From Tragulus kanchil (taxonomy: Eukaryota; Chordata; Mammalia; Artiodactyla; Tragulidae), in NCBI GenBank assembly GCA_022376925.1, contig JAIOJX010000004.1, positions 744,001 through 808,000 on the forward strand: a stretch of DNA of 64,000 bases, in the 5' to 3' direction. Below the pieces are notes generated by a model that was not told the DNA's origin, did no database searches, and worked only from the letters and a program-made list of their open reading frames with translations. Positions 37,082-47,619 of the stretch are shown piece by piece. The translations under genes were made by a program, and so were the position numbers. Within the stretch, counting starts at the first letter, position 1. Every line of letters begins with the position of its first letter.

Positions 37082-37096
37082 GAAAGTACACATGTC
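37082..37096. repeat. Target-site duplication of L1-B, 5' copy
   Basis: gaaagtacacatgtc, identical to 46120-46134. It marks the exact 5' end of the L1-B insertion at 37097. Confidence 0.9.
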
Positions 37097-37123
37097 GGAG
37101 GAGCAGCCAGAACCCGCCGCCGC

Positions 37124-37250
37124 GAGGAGCCGCGGACGCCACGAGGAGCCGCGGACGCCACGAGGAGCCGCGGACGCCACGAGGAGCCGCGGACGCCACG
37201 AGGAGCCGCGGACGCCACGAGGAGCCGCGGACGCCACGAGGAGCCGCGGC
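37124..37250 (+). repeat. 19-bp CpG-rich tandem repeat in L1-B 5' UTR
   Basis: About 6.7 head-to-tail copies of gaggagccgcggacgccac, starting 27 bp after the element's 5' end. Copies are essentially identical and each holds a CCGCGG. The position at the very 5' end is reminiscent of promoter monomers in rodent L1s, but this unit is far shorter. Open frames across it on both strands are a consequence of the repeat. Confidence 0.93.
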
Positions 37251-37253
37251 ATG

Positions 37254-37261
37254 GGTAAGTT
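37254..37261 (+). promoter_or_regulatory. Strong splice donor consensus in L1-B 5' UTR
   Basis: ATGG|GTAAGT directly after the tandem repeat. A transcript starting at the L1 promoter could use it and splice out of the element. No RNA evidence is available. Confidence 0.4.
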
Positions 37262-38079
37262 CAGCCACTCCAACTGGAGGGCTTGCTGAACAGAGAGGGG
37301 AAGTCGTCCACAGGTTGCTGACCAGGGACCGGGCACGAGTTGGACGGGAAAGCTCGCGTCCGCCTTTGGGACTTAGACACGTAACCGGCAGTGCGCTTGT
37401 GCCAGTGGCAGAGGAGCCCGCTCTCCCCTAGAGCTGCAGCAGCAGCGGAGGAAGCCGGGGAAAGAGCAGGGATTGGAGACTACAGGCGGGTGCGCGGTAG
37501 AGCCGGGGCGCCACCCTCCAACACGGGACTGTGCGCGCCGCGGCCTCCGCCCGACTGACTGGGATCAGCCCACCGTCCCGGCCAGCACCCAGTATAGCAG
37601 CAAAGCCCTCATTTTGCTGAGCACAAAAACAGAAACCACAGCAACCAGCACTGTAAGGGAAAGACTACGCCATCAAGACACCACCATCAAGAGCAGACTG
37701 GTTTCCAACAGGCAGATGAGAAGATAAAAACCAAGGACAGTATTTACCTTTTTTTTCTTTTTTTTCTCCCTTTTCTTCTGCTTGTTTGTGGTGGACTATT
37801 TTGCTTATTCAATTGATTGGTCTGGTTTGGGGTTTATTAGTTTCTTTGTTTATTGGGGGGTTTTTTTGATTTTTTTTTTTTGGTAGTTGTTTTCATTTGT
37901 TTGATTTGTTTTATGTGTTTTTTCTTTGTTCTTTGGTCTCTTATTAATTTTTTCTGCTCTTTTTAATTTTTAACTTTTTTTTTGACTTTTATTGTATTTT
38001 TTCTAACTTTAATTTTAATTCTTGAAAACCTCTCTCTTTTCTCTTTCCTCTTTCCAACTGCTTTCTTCCTCTATGTTCT

Positions 38080-40283
38080 AAATGTAAAACATTTTCCTAG
38101 CTACCAATATCCTCTAGATAAATTATTTCCTATCTTTCTGTCTCCACTATTCACTTCCAAATACACTAAACAATACACACACTAATCTTTGCTACCTAAC
38201 CTATAAAATACTTCCAAGACGAATCTTTTCCTTTTTATTACTTATAGACTATCCTCCTTGTCACCCTGAACACATGTCCTAAATTAAAATTGCTCTCATT
38301 GTAATTATCCAAGCCAGAACCTTGTGCTAGATCTTTTATTCAGGCACTATTTCAATTAATTCAAAGCTTAATGGGCAAGTATCATCTGTGATTGCATGAA
38401 TTGCTAGAAAGATTTCCTGTGCCTTATCTCTGTAAAACTGGTCAGTTGTGGGGATTGCTGTATATGTATGTGTATCTTATGATTATGTTAGAAAACATCT
38501 GCATGCTTTTATGACTGTCACCCATCAGGGATGCACCTCTTGTTCCTTAGATGCTAGTATGTGAACTAATATCACAGAACACCATAGCAAACCAGACATA
38601 GAGCCTACACCTCCTGACCAATCATCAAACCAAGGATCCTTGGAGCAGAAGCCCTGATTCCAAGACCCCACACTGATTATCAAAGAACATACAACACTAC
38701 AGATTATTCACCTGTAAACAAGGTCTATCACCACCCAAGACACAAACCACTGAACCCTTCTACAAGGACAAAAACCCAAAGGAAGGGAGAATTCAACCAA
38801 GAAGCCTGGTGGGAATAAGAACTCCATACACACAGACACACACAAAGAAACAAAAACTAACCTAATAATGAAACGTCAGAGAAACACTGTACAAATGAAG
38901 GACCAAGCTAGAGAAACACCACTTCAAATGACAGAGGAGGAGATAGACAAACTATCTGAAAGAGAATTCAGAAAAGCTATACTAATGCGGATGCAAAACA
39001 CCAAAAACAGAATATTAGAGGAAATTCGTGCATTGAGAAGAGACATGCAAGAAATGAAAAATAAGCAAATGGAGACAAACGACTCAATTGCTGAACTCAA
39101 AAATACTATAGAAGGTCTCAACAGTAGAGTATCAGAGGCTGAAAAATGGATAAGTGAGCTGGAAGACAGAATGGTGGAAATAAATGTAAAACATTTTCCT
39201 AGCTACCAATATCCTCTAGATAAATTATTTCCTATCTTTCTGTCTCCACTATTCACTTCCAAATACACTAAACAATACACACACTAATCTTTGCTACCTA
39301 ACCTATAAAATACTTCCAAGACGAATCTTTTCCTTTTTATTACTTATAGACTATCCTCCTTGTCACCCCGAGCACATGTCCTAATTTAAAATTGCTTTCA
39401 TTGTAATTATCCAAGCCAGGACCTTGTGCTAGATCTATTATTCAGGCACTATTTTAATTAATTCAAAGCTTAATGGGCAAGTATCATCTGTGATTGCATG
39501 AGTTGCTAGAAAGATTTCCTGTGCCTTATCTCTGTAAAACTGGTCAGTTGTGGGGATTGCTGTATATGTATGTGTATCTTATGATTATGTTAGAAAACAT
39601 CTGCATGCTTTTATGACTGTCACCCATCAGGGATGCACCTCTTGTTCCTCAGATGCTAGTGTGTGAACTAGTATCACAGAACACCATAGCAAACCAGACA
39701 TAGAGCCTACACCCCCTGACCAATCATCAAACCAAGGATCCTCGAATTGGAAGCCCTGATTCCAAGACCCCACACTGATTATCAAAGAACATACAACACT
39801 ACAGATTATTCACCTGTAAACAAGGTCTATCACCACCCAAGACACAAACCACTGAACCCTTTTACAAGGACAGAAACCCAAAGGAAGAGAGAATTCAACC
39901 AAGAAGCCTGGTGGGAATAAGAACTCCATACACACAGACACACACAAAGAAACAAAAACTAACCTAATAATGAAACGTCAGAGAAACACTGTACAAATGA
40001 AGGACCAAGCTAGAGAAACACCACTTCAAATGACAGAGGAGGAGATAGACAAACTATCTGAAAGAGAATTCAGAAAAGCTATACTAATGCGGATGCAAAA
40101 CACCAAAAACAGAATATTAGAGGAAATTCGTGCATTGAGAAGAGACATGCAAGAAATGAAAAATAAGCAAATGGAGACAAACGACTCAATTGCTGAACTC
40201 AAAAATACTATAGAAGGTCTCAACAGTAGAGTATCAGAGGCTGAAAAATGGATAAGTGAGCTGGAAGACAGAATGGTGGAAAT
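38080..40283. repeat. Direct duplication D12 (38080-39182 and 39183-40283), offset about 1102 bp
   Basis: aatgtaaaacattttcctag occurs at about 38080 and 39183. Copy 1 contains the first 104 codons of ORF1 (from 38868), fused at 39180 to the repeated 5' UTR. The copies differ at several single bases (for example attgctctc near 38290 against attgctttc). Confidence 0.93.
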
Positions 40284-40863
40284 AAGTGCTGAAGAACAGA
40301 ACAAAGCCCAAAGAATTAAAAGAACTGAGGATAGCCTCAGAGACCTATGGTACAATATCAAACACACCAACATTAGAATTATAGGAGTTCCAGAAGAAGA
40401 AGAAGAGAAGAAAGACTATGAAAAAATTCTTGAAGAGGTTATAGTTGAAAACTTCCCCAGCATGGGAAAGGAGATAGTCAACCAAGTCCAGGAAGCACAA
40501 AGAGTTCCATACAGGAGAAACCCCAGAAGAAACACACCAAGGCACATACTAAACAAACTAACGCAGACTAAATATAAAGACAGATTACTAAAAGCAGCTA
40601 GAAGCAAACAACAAATAACATATAAAGGAAACCACATAGGTTTAACTGCAGATCTCTCAACAGAAATCCTACAGGCCAGAAGAGAATGGCAAGATACATT
40701 TAAACGGCTAAAAGAGAACAACCTCCAACCAAGAATTCTCTACCCAGCAAGAATCTCATTCAGAATCGATGGTGAAGTCAAAAGCTTCACAGACAAGCAA
40801 AAACTAAAAGAATTCTGTACCACAAAACCAGCCCTACAACAAGTGTTAAACGGCCTGATATAG
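39970..40863 (+). CDS. L1-B ORF1p, intact (297 aa)
   Basis: ORF1p binds L1 RNA as a trimer and acts as a nucleic-acid chaperone in the cytoplasmic L1 RNP. The frame is fully open from ATG 39970 to TAG 40861-40863. A basic N-terminus is followed by a long Glu/Lys/Leu-rich coiled coil (about residues 30-110), an RRM-like core starting around NIRIIGVPEEEE (about residue 135), and a C-terminal domain with RNTPRHI (about 190) and AARSKQQITYKG. At 297 residues it is shorter than human ORF1p (338 as I recall). The start was chosen because MKRQRN is shared with L1-A. The same frame recurs at 41052-41945 (with an in-frame extension back to 41004) through D13, and a truncated copy starts at 38868. Confidence 0.9.
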   Translation: MKRQRNTVQMKDQARETPLQMTEEEIDKLSEREFRKAILMRMQNTKNRILEEIRALRRDMQEMKNKQMETNDSIAELKNTIEGLNSRVSEAEKWISELEDRMVEISAEEQNKAQRIKRTEDSLRDLWYNIKHTNIRIIGVPEEEEEKKDYEKILEEVIVENFPSMGKEIVNQVQEAQRVPYRRNPRRNTPRHILNKLTQTKYKDRLLKAARSKQQITYKGNHIGLTADLSTEILQARREWQDTFKRLKENNLQPRILYPARISFRIDGEVKSFTDKQKLKEFCTTKPALQQVLNGLI

Positions 40864-41051
40864 CCAATAAATACAAGAGTAGGAGAAGCCTTACAAATCA
40901 GACCCCAAATTTCTAAGAAGATGAAAATAGGAACATTCATATCAATAATTACTTTGAACGTAAATGGACTAAATGCTCCAACCAAACGACACAGGCTGGC
41001 TGAATGGATCCAGAAGCAAGACCCAATATATTTACAAAAACTAACCTAATA

Positions 41052-41945
41052 ATGAAACGTCAGAGAAACACTGTACAAATGAAGGACCAAGCTAGAGAAA
41101 CACCACTTCAAATGACAGAGGAGGAGATAGACAAACTATCTGAAAGAGAATTCAGAAAAGCTATACTAATGCGGATGCAAAACACCAAAAACAGAATATT
41201 AGAGGAAATTCGTGCATTGAGAAGAGACATGCAAGAAATGAAAAATAAGCAAATGGAGACAAACGACTCAATTGCTGAACTCAAAAATACTATAGAAGGT
41301 CTCAACAGTAGAGTATCAGAGGCTGAAAAATGGATAAGTGAGCTGGAAGACAGAATGGTGGAAATAAGTGCTGAAGAACAGAACAAAGCCCAAAGAATTA
41401 AAAGAACTGAGGATAGCCTCAGAGACCTATGGTACAATATCAAACACACCAACATTAGAATTATAGGAGTTCCAGAAGAAGAAGAAGAGAAGAAAGACTA
41501 TGAAAAAATTCTTGAAGAGGTTATAGTTGAAAACTTCCCCAGCATGGGAAAGGAGATAGTCAACCAAGTCCAGGAAGCACAAAGAGTTCCATACAGGAGA
41601 AACCCCAGAAGAAACACACCAAGGCACATACTAAACAAACTAACGCAGACTAAATATAAAGACAGATTACTAAAAGCAGCTAGGAGCAAACAACAAATAA
41701 CATATAAAGGAAACCACATAGGTTTAACTGCAGATCTCTCAACAGAAATCCTACAGGCCAGAAGAGAATGGCAAGATACATTTAAACGGCTAAAAGAGAA
41801 CAACCTCCAACCAAGAATTCTCTACCCAGCAAGAATCTCATTCAGAATCGATGGTGAAGTCAAAAGCTTCACAGACAAGCAAAAACTAAAAGAATTCTGT
41901 ACCACAAAACCAGCCCTACAACAAGTGTTAAACGGCCTGATATAG
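41052..41945 (+). CDS. Second copy of L1-B ORF1 (D13)
   Basis: Essentially identical to 39970-40863, including the stop. The in-frame codons upstream of 41052 come from the D13 junction (ORF2-start sequence fused to the 5' UTR) and are not natural. It lies next to the ORF2 start, so in a collapsed assembly this would be the single ORF1. Confidence 0.85.
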   Translation: MKRQRNTVQMKDQARETPLQMTEEEIDKLSEREFRKAILMRMQNTKNRILEEIRALRRDMQEMKNKQMETNDSIAELKNTIEGLNSRVSEAEKWISELEDRMVEISAEEQNKAQRIKRTEDSLRDLWYNIKHTNIRIIGVPEEEEEKKDYEKILEEVIVENFPSMGKEIVNQVQEAQRVPYRRNPRRNTPRHILNKLTQTKYKDRLLKAARSKQQITYKGNHIGLTADLSTEILQARREWQDTFKRLKENNLQPRILYPARISFRIDGEVKSFTDKQKLKEFCTTKPALQQVLNGLI

Positions 41946-42002
41946 CCAATAAATACAAGAGTAGGAGAAGCCTTACAAATCAGACCCCAAATTTCTAAGA
42001 AG

Positions 42003-45000
42003 ATGAAAATAGGAACATTCATATCAATAATTACTTTGAACGTAAATGGACTAAATGCTCCAACCAAACGACACAGGCTGGCTGAATGGATCCAGAAGCA
42101 AGACCCATATATATGCTGTTTACAAGAGACCCACTTCAGACCTAGGGACACCCATAGACTGAAAGTAAAAGGCTGGAAAAAGATATTTCATGCAAATGGA
42201 AATCAAAAGAAAGCTGGAGTCGCAATCCACATATCAGACAAAATAGACTTTAAAGTAAAGAAGATTCTAAGAGACAAGGCAAGTCACTACATCATGATTA
42301 AGGGATCTATCCAAGAGGAAGACATAACAGTCATGAATATCTACGCACCCAACACAGGGGCACCTCAATACATAAGACAGGTACTTTCAGACATAAAAGA
42401 AGAAATCAACAATAACACAATAATAGTAGGAGACTTTAACACTCCTCTCACACCAATGGACAGATCAACAAAACTGAAAATTAATAAAGGAACACAAGCC
42501 TTAAATGCCACACTAGAAAAGATGGACCTCATCGATATCTTTAGGACATTCCATCCAAAAGCAGAAGAATACACTTTCTTCTCAAGTGCTCATGGAACAT
42601 TCTCCAGGATAGACCACATTTTGGGCCACAAATCAAACCTCAGTCAGTTCAATAAAACCGAAATTATATCAACCATCTTCTCGGACCACAATGCAATGAG
42701 ACTGGAGATCAACTACCAGAAAAACAACCCTAAAAACAGGAACACATGGAGATTAAACAATACATACCTAAAAAACCAACTGATCATTGAGGTAATCAAA
42801 GGAGAAATTAACTCCTAGAAGAAAATGATAATGGACACACGACAGTGCAAAATCTATGGGATACTGCAAAAGCAGTTCTAAGAGGGAAATTTATAGCAGT
42901 ACAATCCCACCTCAAGAAACTAGGAAAATATGAAGCAGATGACCTAACCCTCCGCTTAAAACAACTGGAGAAAGAAGAACAAAAGCATCCCAAAGCCAGC
43001 AGAAGAAGAGAAATCATAAAGATCAGAGAAGAAATAAATGAGAAAGAAACAAAAGAAACAATAGTAAAGATAAATAAAACAAAGAGCTGGTTCTTTGAAA
43101 AGGTAAACAAAATTGACAAGCCACTGGCCAGACTCATTAAGAGAAAGAGAGAGAAGAACCAGATCAACAAAATCAAAAATGAAAAAGGAGAGATTACAAC
43201 AGATAATGCAGAAATCCAAAGAATTCTAAGAGACTATTATGAGCAACTCTATGGTAACAAACTGGACCACCTGGAAGAAAGGGACAGTTTCTTGGACAGG
43301 ATTAATCTCCCAAGACTGAGCCAGGAAGAAACAGAAACTTTGAACAACCCAATCACAAGCTCAGAAATCAAATCTGTGATTAAAAATCTACCCAAAAATA
43401 AAAGCCCAGGACCAGATGGCTTCACAGCCGAATTCTACCAAACATTTAAAGAACAGCTAATGCCTGTCCTTCTAAAACTCTTCCAAACAATTTCACAGGA
43501 AGGAAAACTTCCAAACACATTCTGCGAGGCCACCATCACCCTGATACCCAAACCAGGCAAAGACAACACAAAAAAGGAAAACTATAGGCCAATTTCTCTG
43601 ATGAACTTAGATGCCAAGATCCTCAACAAAATCCTAGCAAACAGAATTCAACGACACCTCAAAAAACTCATACATCATGATCAAGTCGGGTTCATCCCAG
43701 GCATGCAAGGATTCTTCAACATCCGCAAATCAATCAACGTGATACACCATATCAACAAGTTGAAAGATAAAAAGCACATGATCATCTCAATAGATGCAGA
43801 AAAAGCCTTTGACAAAGTACAACATCCATTTATGATAAAAACTCTTCAGAAAATGGGCATAGAAGGAACCTATCTCAACATAATAAAAGCCATCTATGAG
43901 AAGCCTACAGCGAACATTATCCTCAATGGTGAAAAACTGAAAGCATTCCCTCTAAGATCAGGAACAAGACAGGGGTGCCCACTTTCACCACTACTATTCA
44001 ACATAGTCCTGGAAGTCCTAGCAACAGCAATAAGAGAAGAGAAAGAAATCAAAGGAATCCAGATTGGAAAGGAAGAAGTCAAGCTCTCTCTTTTTGCAGA
44101 CAACATGATATTATACATAGAAAATCCCAAAGACATGGTTACAAAGCTACTAGAGCTAATCAATGAATTCAGCAAAGTTGCAGGATACAAAGTCAACACA
44201 CTGAAGTCACTGGCATTCCTATACACAAACAATGAAAAATCAGAAAATGAAATCAAAGAGGCAATCCCCTTCACCATTGCAACCAAAAGAATCAAATGTC
44301 TAGGAATAAACCTGCCCAAAGAAACAAAAGAATTGTACACAGAAAATTACAAGACACTCATGAGAGACATTAAAGAAGACTTAAACAGATGGAAAGATAT
44401 TCCGTGTTCCTGGATCGGAAGAATCAATATTGTGAAAATGACCATACTACCAAATATCATCTACAGATTCAATGCAATACCTATTCAACTACCATTGACA
44501 TTTTTCACAGAACTAGACCAAAGAATAACACAGTTCATATGGAAACACAGAAGACCTCGAATAGCCAAAGCAATCCTGAGGAAGAAGAATGGAGCTGGAG
44601 GGATCAGCCTCCCTAACTTCAGACTCTACTACAAAGCAACAGTCATCAAGACAGTATGGTACTGGCACAAAAACAGAACTATAGATCAATGGAACAAGAT
44701 AGAGAACCCAGAGATAAACCCACGCACCTATGGGTACCTTATTTTTGACAAAGGAGGAGAAACTATAAAATGGGACAAAGACAGCCTCTTCAACAAATGG
44801 TGCTGGGAAAATTGGACAGCTACATGCAAAAAAATGAAGTTGGAACATTCCCTTACACCATACACAAAGATCAACTCAAAATGGATTAAAGACCTCAATG
44901 TAAGACCAGAAACCATCAAACTCTTAGAGGAAAATATAGGCAAAACCCTCAAGGACATCAATCAAAGCAAGATCTTCTCTGACCCACCTACTAAAATAGT

Positions 45001-45730
45001 GGAACTCAAAAGAAAAGTCAACACGTGGGATCTCATGAAACTTAAAAGCTTTTGTACAGCGAAAGAAATCACCAAAAAGTTGAACAGACACCCCACAGAA
45101 TGGGAGAACATCATAGCAAATGAAACAACAGACAAAGAATTAATCTCCAAAATCTACAAGCAACTCAGACAACTCAGCACAGGGAAAATGAGCAGCCCAA
45201 TCAAAAAATGGGAAAAAGCTCTAAAGAGACGCCTCTCCAAAGAGGACATACAGATGGCCCAAAAATACATGAAACGATGCTCAACCTCGCTTATTATCAG
45301 AGAAATGCAAATTAAAACCACAATGAGATACCACCTCACACCTGTCAGAATGGCCATCATCAACAAATCGACAGACAACAAATGCTGGAGAGGGTGTGGA
45401 GAAAAGGGAACCCTCTTACATTGCTGGTGGGAATGTAAATTAATACAACCTCTATGGAAGACATTCTGGAGATTTCTTCAAAAACTGAAAATAGAAGCAC
45501 CCTATGACCCAGCAATCCCACTGTTAGGCCTATATCCTGATCAAATCAAGACTGAAAGAAGCACCTGTACCCCAATGTTCATTGCAGCTCTCTATACAAT
45601 AGCCAGAACATGGAAGCAACCTAGATGTCCATCGACAAATGAATGGATCCAGAAGCTCTGGTACATATATACAATGGAATACTACTCAGCTGTTAAAAGA
45701 AATGCAGAAGACTCAGTCCTAATGAGGTGA
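42003..45730 (+). pseudogene. L1-B ORF2p with one frameshift and a mutated RT active site
   Basis: Endonuclease plus reverse transcriptase of L1. From ATG 42003 the endonuclease motifs are all present (LNVNGLNAP, LQETHF, VGDFN, RIDHILG and SDH). At about 42808-42816 four bases are missing compared with L1-A (gaaattaactcctag against gaaataaaaaacttcctag), which gives a stop after residue 271. The downstream frame is then open all the way to TGA at 45728-45730. It contains [16 protein letters not shown], the RT motif, and the C-terminal [14 protein letters not shown]. The RT catalytic motif reads FADN (GAC AAC at 44099-44104) instead of FADD, which L1-A retains. Loss of the second Asp should abolish polymerisation. 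Total length about 1,243 codons, close to the family norm. Confidence 0.9.
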
Positions 45731-46119
45731 CTGGTTCTAGAACCTATCATAAAAAGTGAAGTAAGTCAAAAAGAGAAAGACAAGTATAGTATACTAATTC
45801 ATATATATGGGATCTAGTAAGATGGTCATGATAACATACACAGTGAACTCATGAGAAAACAGAGACTAGACACAAAGACATTGTGGAGACCGAACAGTGG
45901 GAGGGAGGTATGGAGGGAGTAACATGGAAGCCTATACTGTCATGTATGGAAAAGATAGCTATTGTCATTGTGCTAGGGGAATAGGAGTACCTACAACCAC
46001 TTGGAGGGATGGTCTGGAGGGATGGGAGGGGGGGAACTGGGTGTGGGGGAGGGTCCAGGGATATGCATATGAGTGATCTAGGAACATACATGTAAAAATA
46101 AATAAATAAATAAAAAGAA

Positions 46120-46134
46120 GAAAGTACACATGTC
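46120..46134. repeat. Target-site duplication of L1-B, 3' copy
   Basis: gaaagtacacatgtc right after the AAATA-rich tail. It is present once more at 47222-47236 because of D14. Confidence 0.9.
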
Positions 46135-46370
46135 TTAGTTGCTTTGTTACATGCATAGGCTAAATTTTTCAGTCACTCCTTCTTGGTATGGCTCACTTTG
46201 CCCACACCATATGGGACATGACACCAGGGAGACTGGGGACTGCTTTTACTTCCTATTTTCTCTCTCTTTTATTATCCCTATTATATTAAATACAAAGTGA
46301 ATAAAGTGTTCTTTTTTATCTCTATGGAAACTTTAATTCAAACATCTAACATTCCTTTTAGAGGCTAGGT

Positions 46371-47184
46371 TAAAAAATACATGAAACGATGCAGAGAAAT
46401 GCAAATTAAAACCACAATGAGATACCACCTCACACCTGTCAGAATGGCCATCATCAACAAATCGACAGACAACAAATGCTGGAGAGGGTGTGGAGAAAAG
46501 GGAACCCTCTTACATTGCTGGTGGGAATGTAAATTAATACAACCTCTATGGAAGACATTCTGGAGATTTCTTCAAAAACTGAAAATAGAAGCACCCTATG
46601 ACCCAGCAATCCCACTGTTAGGCCTATATCCTGATCAAATCAAGACTGAAAGAAGCACCTGTACCCCAATGTTCATTGCAGCTCTCTATACAATAGCCAG
46701 AACATGGAAGCAACCTAGATGTCCATCGACAAATGAATGGATCCAGAAGCTCTGGTACATATATACAATGGAATACTACTCAGCTGTTAAAAGAAATGCA
46801 GAAGACTCAGTCCTAATGAGGTGACTGGTTCTAGAACCTATCATAAAAAGTGAAGTAAGTCAAAAAGAGAAAGACAAGTATAGTATACTAATTCATATAT
46901 ATGGGATCTAGTAAGATGGTCATGATAACATACACAGTGAACTCATGAGAAAACAGAGACTAGACACAAAGACATTGTGGAGACCGAACAGTGGGAGGGA
47001 GGTATGGAGGGAGTAACATGGAAGCCTATACTGTCATGTATGGAAAAGATAGCTATTGTCATTGTGCTAGGGGAATAGGAGTACCTACAGCCACTTGGAG
47101 GGATGGTCTGGAGGGATGGGAGGGGGGGAACTGGGTGTGGGGGAGGGTCCAGGGATATGCATATGAGTGATCTAGGAACATACA

Positions 47185-47216
<32 letters not shown>

Positions 47217-47221
47217 AAGAA
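46371..47221 (+). mobile_element. Repeated L1-B 3' end (copy 2 of D14)
   Basis: Holds the last 147 codons of ORF2 and the 3' UTR again. It has no target-site duplication of its own at the 5' side, so it is not an independent insertion. Confidence 0.85.
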
Positions 47222-47619
47222 GAAAGTACACATGTCTTAGTTGCTTTGTTACATGCATAGGCTAAATTTTTCAGTCACTCCTTCTTGGTATGGCTCACTT
47301 TGCCCACACCATATGGGACATGACACCAGGGAGACTGGGGACTGCTTTTACTTCCTATTTTTCTCTCTCTTTTATTATCCCTATTATATTAAATACAAAG
47401 TAAATAAAGTGTTCTTTTTTATCTCTATGGAAACTTTAATTCAAACATCTAACATTCCTTTTAGAGGCTAGGTTAAAAAAAACTGAAAATGAAAATGTTG
47501 TAACCTGTGGTGATTCATAGGAGTCTCTCCTGGTTTTAATCTCTGCTGACATGCATATGTAAAAGGAGAGATCTAGCATGTGATGTAAAGACATTTCAAT
47601 TCTGAACTTCAGTTTACTT

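Larger units (their letters stand above)
39951..42105. repeat. Direct duplication D13 (39951-41032 and 41033-42105), offset 1082 bp
   Basis: acaaaaactaacctaataat occurs at 39951 and about 41033. The unit includes the whole of ORF1 and the ORF2 start. At the end of copy 1, cccaatatatttacaaaaac replaces the true continuation cccatatatatgctgtttac. Confidence 0.93.
37097..46119 (+). mobile_element. Full-length young L1 element (L1-B)
   Basis: A complete L1 bounded by perfect 15-bp target-site duplications. Order: GC-rich 5' UTR with 19-bp tandem units, T-rich 5' UTR, ORF1, 57-bp spacer, ORF2, 3' UTR and an AAATA-rich tail. The span of 9,023 bp contains D12 and D13; without them the element is about 6.84 kb, normal for a mammalian L1 with a long 5' UTR. 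Perfect flanking repeats, intact ORF1 and few ORF2 lesions suggest a recent insertion. It has the same orientation as the SPINK genes and sits about 10.5 kb upstream of SPINK-B. Confidence 0.92.
45270..47480. repeat. Direct duplication D14 (45270-46370 and 46371-47480), offset 1094-1102 bp
   Basis: agagaaatgcaaattaaaac occurs at 45299 and 46393. The unit covers the ORF2 C-terminus, the 3' UTR, the target-site duplication and about 240 bp of flank. Copies differ in the number of AAATA units in the tail and in cctacaacc against cctacagcc. A 26-base segment is missing at the left join of copy 2. Confidence 0.93.

Noticed and set aside
37080..37336. Overlapping Arg/Gly/Ala-rich open frames on both strands over the 19-bp array
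   Set aside because: A 19-bp unit without stop codons keeps frames open automatically; nothing suggests protein.
41004..41945. A 313-residue ORF1 variant with a novel N-terminus
   Set aside because: The extra 16 codons come from the D13 junction (ORF2-start sequence joined to the 5' UTR), not from a natural start.
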